Assembly: GCA_016177805.1 (NCBI GenBank)
Contig: JACOUN010000026.1
Coordinates: 1-33,096, forward strand
DNA length: 33,096 bases
Origin: Rhodocyclales bacterium
GTDB taxonomy: Bacteria; Pseudomonadota; Gammaproteobacteria; Burkholderiales; Rhodocyclaceae
Direction: 5' to 3'
The notes below the pieces were generated by a model. The model saw only the letters and a program-made list of their open reading frames with translations. It had not been told where the DNA came from and did no database searches. The position numbers were made by a program, and so were the translations under genes. Each line of letters starts with the position of its first letter. Position 1 is the stretch's first letter. Shown here piece after piece: positions 17,004 through 25,432 of the stretch.

Positions 17004-18989
17004 GTGGCCCAACCCGCTTCACGCTTCGCTTCATCCAGATCCGGCGTGACCCTGTTCGCCGTCCTGTGCCTGCTCGGACCCGATGCGGGATTTGCGCAGG
17101 ATCTCAGTTCGCTGTCGCTTGAAGAGCTGTTGAGCGTCAAGGTGACGGGTGTTTCGCGCTTCGATCAACGCAGCAATGAAGCCCCATCGGCGGTCACCAT
17201 CATTACCCGCGACCAGATCCGCGACCACGCCTGGCGCAGCCTGGGCGACATGCTCGATTCGGTACCAGGGCTGTTCATGACCACCGATCGCGTGTACGGC
17301 TATCTGGGGGTACGCGGCTTTCTCCAGCCCAGCGACTACAACAGCAACGTCCTGTTGCTCATCGACGGCATCGCGGCCAATGACGCGATCTACAACCAAG
17401 CCTTCCTCGGCAACGCCGGCCTGCTCGATACCGCGCTGATCGAGCGGGTGGAATTCATCCCCGGCCCCGGATCATCCGTGTATGGCAGCAATGCCATCCT
17501 CGGGGTCATCAACGTCATCACCACCACCGGACGCAGCGAACGCGGCACCACGGCGGAGCTGAGCGCCGGCAACCACGGATCGCGCGGCGTGTCGGTAAGG
17601 CATGGCCATGCCGATGACCGGCAGGATCTGCTCGTGTCGGCCAGCGCCTGGCGCAGCGACGGCGAGACCGTAACGCTCGCGGATACCGATGACGCCCGCT
17701 TCGGACGCGCGCGCGGCCTCGACCACGATCGCGGCAAGCGCTTCATGGCACGCTACGCCTGGGACGAGTTCACCCTGCTCGGAGCCTACTCCGAGCGCAC
17801 CAAGGGCTACGCGACCGCCCCCTATGGCACCGTCTTTGGCGACCCGCGCACGGTCGCGCGCGACACCCAGGCGCTGATCGCGCTCACACACCGCACCGAG
17901 TGGCAGCCCGGACTGAACCTGCAGACGCGGGCGAGCTTCGGCAGCGCGCGATACAAAGCCAAATGGGCCTTTCCCCTTCCGGACGGAACCAATCGCGACG
18001 ATAGCGACAGCCGCTGGTGGGGGGTGGAAGTGCAAGCCACCGACACCCGCTTCGAGCACCACACCCTGGTCTATGGCGCGGAGTACCGCGACGAATTCCG
18101 CCTGCGCCAGCACAACGCCGATCTCGGCCCGGAACCTGACGAGGTGCGCCTGGACGACAGCCGCAGCGCCCGTCACCTGGGTGTTTATGCGCAGGACGAA
18201 TGGCGTATCGACAACTGGCGGATCAATGCCGGACTGCGCATCGACCACTACAGCAGCTTCGGCTCAACGGTCAATCCACGCCTGGGCATCATCCATCTGA
18301 TCTCCCCCCGAACCACCGTCAAATACCTGTTCGGCAGCGCCTATCGCGCCCCCAACGTGTATGAAATGCACTACCACGACGGCAACGACACGATGAAGGC
18401 CAACCCGGATCTCGATCCTGAACGGGTGCGTTCGCTGGAGCTGGCGCTGGAACACCATTTCGACAGCGACTGGCGCGCCGCTGGCAGCCTGTTCCGCAAC
18501 CAGATCCGCAAGCTGATCGTACAGAGACTCGACCCCGAGGACGGACTGCTCGCATACCAGAACCTGGGGCGGACCTCGGTGCGCGGAGTGACGCTATCGG
18601 CCTCGCGTATCTGGAGCGACGGCACGAGGCTGTCGTTCTCGTCGAGCTGGCAGGCGACCCACGACAGCGAAAGCGGCCAGCGCCTGACCCACTCGCCACG
18701 CCATGTCGCCAAGGCCGATGTCTCGGTACCGCTCGGAAACTGGCGCGCCACGCTGGAAGCCCGATACCTGGGCGCGCGCACCACCCCGGACAGCCGCGTG
18801 AGCGCGCAGTCCTGGGCCAACCTCGCACTGGTTTCCATCGACCCGGTGGCAGCGGGCGCGCGCGTATCGTTGCGGGTCAACAACCTGTTCGACCGCGATC
18901 TGGCCGACCCGGCCAGCGAAGAGTTCGCACATGACCGCCTGCCCCGCGAAGGCCGCACGGCCTGGGTTACGCTCGCATGGCGGTTGTGA
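17004..18989 (+). CDS. TonB-dependent outer-membrane receptor (signalling-linked type)
   Basis: The protein is about 661 residues from GTG 17004, which gives a clean signal peptide ending near GFA-Q (about residue 31). A plug domain follows (about 40-165: NEAPSAVTIITRDQIRDH, LGDMLDSVPGLF, LGVRGF, VLLLIDGIAAND, IERVEFIPGPGSSVYGSNA, GVINVIT), then a 22-strand-type barrel ending LAWRL. It has the length of small siderophore/cobalamin-type receptors. The ligand is unknown. I see no carboxylate-siderophore cluster or riboswitch nearby. Its end overlaps the start of a YfiR-family gene, and a c-di-GMP enzyme follows, which suggests a role in sensing. An alternative ATG at 16941 would lengthen the N-terminus to an atypical signal. 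Confidence 0.9.
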   Translation: MAQPASRFASSRSGVTLFAVLCLLGPDAGFAQDLSSLSLEELLSVKVTGVSRFDQRSNEAPSAVTIITRDQIRDHAWRSLGDMLDSVPGLFMTTDRVYGYLGVRGFLQPSDYNSNVLLLIDGIAANDAIYNQAFLGNAGLLDTALIERVEFIPGPGSSVYGSNAILGVINVITTTGRSERGTTAELSAGNHGSRGVSVRHGHADDRQDLLVSASAWRSDGETVTLADTDDARFGRARGLDHDRGKRFMARYAWDEFTLLGAYSERTKGYATAPYGTVFGDPRTVARDTQALIALTHRTEWQPGLNLQTRASFGSARYKAKWAFPLPDGTNRDDSDSRWWGVEVQATDTRFEHHTLVYGAEYRDEFRLRQHNADLGPEPDEVRLDDSRSARHLGVYAQDEWRIDNWRINAGLRIDHYSSFGSTVNPRLGIIHLISPRTTVKYLFGSAYRAPNVYEMHYHDGNDTMKANPDLDPERVRSLELALEHHFDSDWRAAGSLFRNQIRKLIVQRLDPEDGLLAYQNLGRTSVRGVTLSASRIWSDGTRLSFSSSWQATHDSESGQRLTHSPRHVAKADVSVPLGNWRATLEARYLGARTTPDSRVSAQSWANLALVSIDPVAAGARVSLRVNNLFDRDLADPASEEFAHDRLPREGRTAWVTLAWRL

Positions 18990-19558
18990 GTGCCCCCAGC
19001 CCAGCCCGCCCCCCGAGGGGGTCAAGGAAACTTGGGGCGGCCCGGCGTTTCCTTGGGAAGTGGGCACTGCTGGCATGGGTCGGCATCGCGGGTCTCGCCG
19101 GCGCCCAGACTTTGTCCGATGTGCACGGTTTGCGCGCGGCGATGATCTACAATCTGATGCTATTCGTGGATTGGCCTGCTGAATCGCTGAAAGACACGGT
19201 CACGCTGTGCGTGATCACCGATGATCCCGACGTGAGCCGCCCGTTTGCCGAACTGGCGGGCAAGACCGTAAGAAGCAAAACCCTGATGACACAGAGACGC
19301 GCTCCATTGGCGAAGATTGACGACTGTGATGCAGTGTTCCTGTCCGGACTGGATGAGAGCCTGCTTGCGGACAAACTGGCCAGTGTTGCCGGGCTACCGG
19401 TCCTGACCCTCGCCTCATCGCCCGGATCGGGTGCCATGATCGATCTCGCCCTGGCCGGCGAGCGCATCGTTTTCGACGTTTCGGCCACGCGTCTGCGCAG
19501 TGCGGGTCTGAGTCTCGCGTCACGCGTGATGCAACTGGCGCGCAAGGTCCACCATTGA
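18977..19558 (+). CDS. YfiR family periplasmic regulator (DUF4154)
   Basis: The protein has 193 residues with an unusual basic, proline-rich N-terminus (1-27), a signal peptide core (WALLAWVGIAGLAGA, about 29-43), and the YfiR domain: RAAMIYNLMLFVDWP, VTLCVITDDPDVSRPF, IDDCDAVFLSGLD, VLTLASSPG, GAMIDLALAGERIVFDVSATRLRSAGLSLASRV in parts. In Pseudomonas YfiR is a periplasmic inhibitor of the diguanylate cyclase YfiN; the two cysteines here (in LCVI and DDCD) are in the conserved places. The ATG lies inside the receptor gene (13-bp overlap), and its TGA overlaps the TTG start of the GGDEF-EAL gene. The N-terminal extension is encoded by a palindromic sequence described separately. Confidence 0.9.
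   Translation: MAVVSAPSPARPPRGSRKLGAARRFLGKWALLAWVGIAGLAGAQTLSDVHGLRAAMIYNLMLFVDWPAESLKDTVTLCVITDDPDVSRPFAELAGKTVRSKTLMTQRRAPLAKIDDCDAVFLSGLDESLLADKLASVAGLPVLTLASSPGSGAMIDLALAGERIVFDVSATRLRSAGLSLASRVMQLARKVHH
19009..19055. repeat. Palindromic element inside the 5' part of the yfiR-like gene
   Basis: CCCCCGAGGGGG (19010-19021) is followed by CAAGGAAAC (19023-19031) and its exact complement GTTTCCTTG (19047-19055) around the GC-rich core TTGGGGCGGCCCGGC. The sequence reminds me of dispersed intergenic repeats in betaproteobacteria, a recollection I could not check. It encodes residues about 11-27 of the YfiR-family protein, ahead of the signal peptide core. Confidence 0.65.
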
Positions 19559-21540
19559 GCCGGGGCCACACTCCCGCGCGCAACCTCAATAGCCGCCTGC
19601 AATTGCTGGCGGCCGGACTGGCACTCACCATCGCCATGGCGGTGCTGGTCTCCATAGAGTACGTCAAGGAACGCGACGCGCTGCTCGCCTCGCTCGAAGC
19701 CCAGGCGAGAATCGTCGGCGAAGGCAGCGCCGCCGCATTGCTGTTTGACGACCCCGCCAACGCCGCCGTCAATCTGGCCGCCCTGCGCTCCATCGCCGCG
19801 ATAAGAGGTGCCGCGCTCTACCGCCACACCCAACCCGGCAGCGCCGCACTCCGTTTTGCCGAGTACCTGGCGCCCAACACCTCGCTCTCGCTCCCGGACA
19901 GGATGGGCGCGGACGACAAGCTGCCGCCACTGTCGGTCGCGGTTCCGATCGCGATGGAAGGACGCAACATCGGGCTCATCCATATCGTTTCAGGCCCCGA
20001 AGTGTTGGTCGCCCGCTTGGGACGCTACTTGATCACCGTACTCCTGGTGGCCGCCGGCGCGCTTGCGCTGGCGTACTTCCTGACCGGGCGCATGCGCCGC
20101 CACATCGCCGAAACCGAGAGCATGCTCCACACCCATGCGAACTACGACGACCTGACGCAACTGCCCAACCGGCGCATGTTCAACCAGTGCATGAACCGCG
20201 CGGTGAGCGACGCGGCAACCAGTGGGCGTGCCGTATCACTGTTGTTTTGCGATCTGGACAATTTCAAGGTCATCAACGACAGTCTTGGGCACGCGGCCGG
20301 CGACGCCCTGCTTGAACTCGTGGCGCACCGCCTGCGCAGCGCGGTCCGGCAGTCGGACACGATATGCCGCATCGGCGGCGACGAGTTCGTCGCCATACTC
20401 GAAGACTGCGGCGACCGGGGTGCCGCAACGGTGGCCGCTCACATCATCGACACGCTGACGACGCCTTTCACGCTGGGTGAGCGCTCGCTATCCATCGGCA
20501 CCAGCATCGGCATTGCCGTCTATCCACGTGACGGCAGCGATACGGGTCATTTGCTGCGCGCCGCCGACACCGCGCTGTTTGCCGCCAAGTCCGCCGGACG
20601 AAACATGGCCCGTTTCTTCAGCGAAACGCTGGACGTGCAGGCGCATGAACGCATGGCGCTGGAAGGAGGACTGCGCCGGGCGCTGCAACTCCACGAGTTC
20701 CAGGTGTGCTATCAGGTGCAGATCGAAGCCGCCACCGGCGATGTGATCGGCGCCGAAGCCCTGTTGCGCTGGCACAGCCCCGAGTTCGGCGATGTTCCGC
20801 CAGATCGCTTCATCGGGCTGGCGGAGGAATGCGGCCTGATCGGCGAGATCGGAACCTGGGTGCTGAACGAGGCCTGCGGGCAGGCAGCCAAATGGACACG
20901 ACACATTCCCGGTTTCGTCATGGCGGTAAACCTGTCAGGCAAGCAGCTTGAAGACCCAGCGCTTCCCAGTCAGGTCGATGCCTGCCTGAAGCGTTTTGGC
21001 ATCACCGCCCAGCAGTTGGAGCTTGAAATCACGGAAAGCACCCTGCTCACCCACTCCGAGGTGATGCAGGAAAACCTGCGGGCGCTGGATGCGATGAACC
21101 TGGGGTTGAGCCTGGACGATTTCGGCACCGGGTACTCGTCACTCGCCTACCTCAAACGCCTGCCCATCGCGCGACTGAAGATCGATCGCGGCTTCGTCCA
21201 GGACCTGCCGCACGACAATGAGGACGCCGCCATCGTCAGTGCCATCATCGCGCTGGCAAGCTCGCTCGGGATGGACGTGGTTGCCGAAGGCGTCGAAACC
21301 GGGGAGCAACTGGCCTTCGTGCGCAACGCCGGCTGCCGCTTCGTCCAGGGGTGGCTGTTCGGCAAGGCGGTAGCGCCGGAGCAGTTCGAAAGCGATCATC
21401 TACCGTCCCTCGCCCGGCTCGACGAGACACCCGAACACTCGCACGTTCAGGCGGCAACCCCGTCGCACCTTGCGATCGGTGGTTACGGCGGGGCTAGCGG
21501 ACTGGCGTCGCCCAACTACATGGCGCCCAAGTCACACTAA
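19555..21540 (+). CDS. Membrane GGDEF-EAL protein with CHASE8 sensor (YfiN-like)
   Basis: The 661-residue protein has a transmembrane segment (about 15-37), a periplasmic CHASE8-type domain (about 38-158, with ARIVGEGSAAALLFDD), a second membrane segment (about 160-182), a GGDEF domain with GGDEF at 274-278 and an intact inhibitory RQSD five residues before it, and an EAL domain with EAL at 401-403 and the catalytic set VNLSG, EITES, LDDFGTG, LKIDR and EGVET. Both halves look active, so it could make and break c-di-GMP. CHASE8 is the domain through which YfiR acts on YfiN. The TTG start overlaps the yfiR stop as TTGA, implying translational coupling. The last 30 residues are low-complexity. 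Confidence 0.92.
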   Translation: MSRGHTPARNLNSRLQLLAAGLALTIAMAVLVSIEYVKERDALLASLEAQARIVGEGSAAALLFDDPANAAVNLAALRSIAAIRGAALYRHTQPGSAALRFAEYLAPNTSLSLPDRMGADDKLPPLSVAVPIAMEGRNIGLIHIVSGPEVLVARLGRYLITVLLVAAGALALAYFLTGRMRRHIAETESMLHTHANYDDLTQLPNRRMFNQCMNRAVSDAATSGRAVSLLFCDLDNFKVINDSLGHAAGDALLELVAHRLRSAVRQSDTICRIGGDEFVAILEDCGDRGAATVAAHIIDTLTTPFTLGERSLSIGTSIGIAVYPRDGSDTGHLLRAADTALFAAKSAGRNMARFFSETLDVQAHERMALEGGLRRALQLHEFQVCYQVQIEAATGDVIGAEALLRWHSPEFGDVPPDRFIGLAEECGLIGEIGTWVLNEACGQAAKWTRHIPGFVMAVNLSGKQLEDPALPSQVDACLKRFGITAQQLELEITESTLLTHSEVMQENLRALDAMNLGLSLDDFGTGYSSLAYLKRLPIARLKIDRGFVQDLPHDNEDAAIVSAIIALASSLGMDVVAEGVETGEQLAFVRNAGCRFVQGWLFGKAVAPEQFESDHLPSLARLDETPEHSHVQAATPSHLAIGGYGGASGLASPNYMAPKSH

Positions 21541-21568
21541 TTGCAGGTTCGCCACAAGAGGCCATGCG

Positions 21569-21817
21569 ATGCCCGACCTTGAACCGTTTACCGAGCGACG
21601 CACCAACCCTGAACTACGCGCGATATTTCCCGCCGCGTGTGAGTTGTTGCGCCCGTTCTTCGACCCGGACAACCGCTGGCACGGAGTAACCCACGATCAC
21701 CTCGCGTTGCATGCCCTGAAAGATCACTTCCCCCAGCTCGGCGCCCAGGACCGCTACATGATCATGACCGCCGCCAGGCGGCTGTTTGCCTCGGGCAACA
21801 CCCCGCCCGCGGCCTGA
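21569..21817 (+). CDS. Small soluble protein of unknown function
   Basis: The 82-residue protein (PDLEPFTERRTNPELRAIFP at the start) is mostly helical with no signal peptide or membrane segment; it ends in YMIMTAARRLFASGNTPPAA. I do not recognise the family. A good ribosome site (AAGAGG, 21556-21561) lies seven bases before the ATG, and codon use matches its neighbours, so it is likely real. It starts 28 bp after the GGDEF-EAL gene and could be the last gene of that operon. It converges with the chemoreceptor gene, whose stop lies 15 bp away. Confidence 0.7.
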   Translation: MPDLEPFTERRTNPELRAIFPAACELLRPFFDPDNRWHGVTHDHLALHALKDHFPQLGAQDRYMIMTAARRLFASGNTPPAA

Positions 21818-21832
21818 TCCGGATCGCCGTGA

Positions 21833-23641
21833 TCAGCGTCCGGCCCCTTTTTCGAGCAGCGCGTCGGCGGGCACGCCCACCCGCACGTTGCCCCACTGCC
21901 GCCCGCCGATCGTGATCGGCAGTGCAATGTCGCACAGGATCTCGCCTGTGTCGCGCAAATAGGTCTGCACCAGTAGCGTCTTGGTGTTCTGCGCGGCGCG
22001 CATTTCGGCCGGGCGATCGAACTTGCGGCAAGTGCGGTTGCCGACCAGGTCGACTTCCGGATTGCCCGTCATCGGTTTGGAATAGCGCAGGTTGTGCGCC
22101 GACAGATAGCTGTCGGTATTGATGCCCACCGCGAACACGCAGCCCGGAATGGCGTTGAGGCAGTCTTCCATGATCTGCTGGCAGCGACGCCCATATTCAT
22201 CGCCCCACGACACCTTGTATTTCTGTGGCGTGGTGTTGGGAATCGGCACATAACGCCGGTCGAACAGATCGATGCCGGCCTTGGCGATCTCCATCATCTC
22301 GGCCTCCAGCCGGTCGCGGAACACGCGCGCCCGATCGACCGCATGATCGAAGGCGCCACGACCGATCTTGAAGCGCGACACCAGTTCCTGGATGTCTTCG
22401 GTGGACTTCGCCAGTTCGCCGGTACGTTTCTCCGAGTCGACCATGTTGCCCGCAACCGTGCTCGACAGTTCATGGATGGTCGTCACGTTCTGGTGCACCT
22501 GGGCGTTGGTCGCCGACAACTGCTCCATCGCCGCCGCGATCTGCAACAACTGCTCGCCGGTGGTCTCGAACTCGCCAACCATGAACTCGAACTGCTTGGC
22601 CGAGCGCGTCACCACCTCGCGCGTCTGCATCACGTCGGCATTGATGATCTCGTTCTCGGAACGGGTGTTCGACACCAGTCCTATCATGCCGTTGATGTTG
22701 CCGTTGATTTCCTCGGTGGCCTTGTTCACCCGCTCGGCGAGCTTGCGCACTTCATCCGCGACCACCGCGAAACCGCGCCCCGCCTCACCCGCGCGCGCCG
22801 CCTCGATCGCGGCGTTGAGCGCGAGCAGGTTGGTCTGGTCGGCCACCTCGCGGATCAGCGAGGCGATCTGTTTGACACTCTCGGAGCGCTTGGACAGGTC
22901 ATCCACCGTGGTATTGAAGCGCAGCACCTTCTCACTCACCGCGTTGATCTTGCCCGCGATGTCCTTCATCTCGCCCAGCGAGGCGCGCGCGATCTCAAGG
23001 TTGGCGGTGGTTGATGCCGAGATGTTCTGCGTGCTGTTCGACACGCTGTCGATCGCCGAGGTCGACTCGGTGCTCGCCGTAAACACCACTTCGGTCATCT
23101 GCCCCTGCGACTGCGCGTCCTTGGCCGAACTCGCGACCTTGGTGCGCACCTGCACCGCGCCGGTCGCGATGCTGACCGTCATCGCACGCACATCGCTGAT
23201 CATGGTGCGCATCTTCTCGGCGAAGCGGTTGTAGCTCTCAGCCAACTCACGCAGTTCGTCGTGCGTGGTACACGGCAGATCAAGCGAAAAGTCACCCTCG
23301 CCCCGAGCAATATCGTTGAAGATCGTGATGATCGCGCGCACCGGCCGCACCACCAGATGGCGCAGATACAGGATCTGCCCGACGTTGAGCAGCAACGCAA
23401 TCACCGTCAGGGTCGCAATCGCATACAGCCCGCCATTCAACGAATCCATGATCTGCCGCGCCACCTCGGGCGCAACGCTGCCCGCCTTCAGCAGCGCGTC
23501 GACCGAGTTCTGCTGGTGCATGTAGATCGCGACATAGACGAGGTCGATGAAAAACAGCAACAGAAAACTGAACAACTTCTTGGTCAGTGAGTTCCAGAAT
23601 GTTTTCTCGACCGTTTCGTAGATTTCTCGAAAGGTACCCAT
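21833..23641 (-). CDS. Methyl-accepting chemotaxis protein with C-terminal sensor-like domain
   Basis: The 602-residue protein has two membrane segments (about 21-42 and 72-94) joined by a loop of only about 30 residues, so there is no periplasmic sensor. A HAMP domain (about 95-150) and the signalling domain follow, with the hairpin tip [20 protein letters not shown]. After it comes an extra region (about 445-600) with [63 protein letters not shown] and [12 protein letters not shown] recall this type of C-terminal domain from other chemoreceptors, where it probably serves as a cytoplasmic sensor; the ligand is unknown. GGTGGTGAT precedes the ATG, and a FliA-type promoter lies upstream. Confidence 0.92.
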   Translation of the reverse strand: MGTFREIYETVEKTFWNSLTKKLFSFLLLFFIDLVYVAIYMHQQNSVDALLKAGSVAPEVARQIMDSLNGGLYAIATLTVIALLLNVGQILYLRHLVVRPVRAIITIFNDIARGEGDFSLDLPCTTHDELRELAESYNRFAEKMRTMISDVRAMTVSIATGAVQVRTKVASSAKDAQSQGQMTEVVFTASTESTSAIDSVSNSTQNISASTTANLEIARASLGEMKDIAGKINAVSEKVLRFNTTVDDLSKRSESVKQIASLIREVADQTNLLALNAAIEAARAGEAGRGFAVVADEVRKLAERVNKATEEINGNINGMIGLVSNTRSENEIINADVMQTREVVTRSAKQFEFMVGEFETTGEQLLQIAAAMEQLSATNAQVHQNVTTIHELSSTVAGNMVDSEKRTGELAKSTEDIQELVSRFKIGRGAFDHAVDRARVFRDRLEAEMMEIAKAGIDLFDRRYVPIPNTTPQKYKVSWGDEYGRRCQQIMEDCLNAIPGCVFAVGINTDSYLSAHNLRYSKPMTGNPEVDLVGNRTCRKFDRPAEMRAAQNTKTLLVQTYLRDTGEILCDIALPITIGGRQWGNVRVGVPADALLEKGAGR

Positions 23642-23709
23642 ATCACCACCCGGTCATGTTTTTGTATTGTGATGCCCCGCAGGCAGGGCGAAATGCCACC
23701 ATGATCCAA

Positions 23710-23736
23710 CTATCGGATGCATTCGTGGATTCTTTA
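23710..23736 (-). promoter_or_regulatory. Sigma-28 (FliA) type promoter of the chemoreceptor gene
   Basis: On the minus strand the sequence reads TAAAG, then after the standard 15-base distance from TAAA, TCCGATAG. The E. coli-type consensus is TAAA-N15-GCCGATAA, so the -35 is perfect and the -10 matches six of eight. Transcription would begin about 60 bases before the chemoreceptor start. This is the expected sigma factor for a chemotaxis gene. Confidence 0.75.
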
Positions 23737-23871
23737 GCGCGCATGTCCTCACAGTCAACGCGGACATTCTGACATGGACTCACGGTCACGCCCGCACGAT
23801 CCGGGCCGATTTGCCCACGCGACGGCTGGCGTGCCACAATTGCTTCCCTTTTGACCTGCTGAACTCCGCAC

Positions 23872-25389
23872 ATGAGCCAAGTCCCCCCCCCGACGCCTCC
23901 AACTCCGATCCAGCAGGACGAGAACCACATGATCGCCGAGCGTCGCGAAAAGCTCGCGGCCTGGCGGGCAACCGGGCAAGCCTATCCCAACGATTTCTCG
24001 CGCGAGAATCACGCCGCGACTCTGGAAGAGCTGTATGGCGACAAGGATGCTGAAACGCTCGAAGCCACGCCGATCGAAGTCCGGCTGGCCGGGCGCGTCA
24101 TGCTCAAGCGCGTCATGGGCAAGGCCAGCTTCATCACGATCCAGGACCTGTCGGGGCGCATCCAGCTCTACGTCACGCGCGACGAGATCGGCGAAGAGGT
24201 CTATGCCGACTTCAAGCATTGGGACATCGGTGACATCGTGGGGGTGGTCGGCACCCTGTTCAAGACCCGCACCGGCGAACTCACGGTCAAGGCCAGCAGC
24301 ATACGGCTGCTGACCAAGAGCCTGCGCCCGCTGCCGGACAAGCATCACGGCCTCACCGACGTGGAGCAGAAATACCGCCAGCGCTACGTCGACCTGATCA
24401 TGAACGAGCAGACGCGCTACACCTTCGTCGCGCGCAGCCGCATGGTGCAGTCGATCCGCAACTACATGACCGGCCACGGCTTCCTCGAAGTCGAAACGCC
24501 GATGATGCACCCGATACCCGGCGGAGCGGCGGCCAAGCCCTTCACCACCCACCACAACGCGCTCGACATGGAACTGTTCCTGCGCATCGCGCCCGAGCTG
24601 TATCTGAAGCGCCTGGTGGTGGGCGGCTTCGAGAAAGTCTTCGAGATCAACCGCAACTTCCGCAACGAAGGCCTCAGCCCGCGCCACAACCCCGAATTCA
24701 CGATGATGGAGTTCTACGAGGCGTACGCGAACTACCGCAGCCTGATGGACTTCACCGAAGGTCTGATCCGCCAGTCGGCACGCGAGGCGCTGGGGGCGGA
24801 GAAGTTCGTGTACCAGGGGCGCGAGCTGGACCTGTCGCGCCCCTTCGCCCGTCTCACCATCGTCGAGGCCATCCATAAATACCGCCCCGGTTTCGGCATC
24901 GAGCAACTGCACGACGAAGGCTGGGTGCGCAACAAACTCACCGAACTCGGCGCCGAGATACGCCCCGGCTCCGGTCTGGGTGCCTTGCAGCTCGCGCTGT
25001 TCGAGGAAACCGCCGAAGCCGAGTTGTGGGAACCGACCTTCATCATCGACTACCCGGCCGAAGTCTCCCCGCTGGCGCGGCGCAACGACGCCAACCCGGA
25101 GATCACCGAACGCTTCGAGCTGTTCATCGTCGGGCGCGAGATCGCCAACGGCTTCTCCGAGCTGAACGACCCGGAAGACCAGGCCGCGCGCTTTCTCGAC
25201 CAGGTCAAGGCCAAGGAGGCCGGGGACGAAGAGGCGATGTATTTTGACGCCGACTACGTGCGCGCCCTCGAATACGGCCTGCCCCCGACCGGTGGCTGCG
25301 GCATCGGCATCGACCGGCTGGTGATGCTGCTCACCGACAGCGCCTCGATCCGCGACGTGATCCTGTTCCCGCAGATGCGCGGCGAATAG
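23872..25389 (+). CDS. lysS: Lysyl-tRNA synthetase, class II
   Basis: The 505-residue enzyme charges tRNA-Lys. It has an N-terminal OB-fold anticodon domain (about 60-160, [23 protein letters not shown]) and the three class II motifs: motif 1 around RYVDLI...[11 protein letters not shown], motif 2 [26 protein letters not shown] in parts, and motif 3 [15 protein letters not shown]. The first 20 residues are a proline-rich extension before [10 protein letters not shown]. The ATG at 23872 has no strong ribosome site. The 230-bp gap to the chemoreceptor gene holds the FliA site but no other clear signal. mnmC begins 43 bp downstream. Confidence 0.97.
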   Translation: MSQVPPPTPPTPIQQDENHMIAERREKLAAWRATGQAYPNDFSRENHAATLEELYGDKDAETLEATPIEVRLAGRVMLKRVMGKASFITIQDLSGRIQLYVTRDEIGEEVYADFKHWDIGDIVGVVGTLFKTRTGELTVKASSIRLLTKSLRPLPDKHHGLTDVEQKYRQRYVDLIMNEQTRYTFVARSRMVQSIRNYMTGHGFLEVETPMMHPIPGGAAAKPFTTHHNALDMELFLRIAPELYLKRLVVGGFEKVFEINRNFRNEGLSPRHNPEFTMMEFYEAYANYRSLMDFTEGLIRQSAREALGAEKFVYQGRELDLSRPFARLTIVEAIHKYRPGFGIEQLHDEGWVRNKLTELGAEIRPGSGLGALQLALFEETAEAELWEPTFIIDYPAEVSPLARRNDANPEITERFELFIVGREIANGFSELNDPEDQAARFLDQVKAKEAGDEEAMYFDADYVRALEYGLPPTGGCGIGIDRLVMLLTDSASIRDVILFPQMRGE

Positions 25390-25432
25390 GTCCAGCGTGG
25401 CGTCGGGACGCGCCCGCGTCCCGACCGCGATC

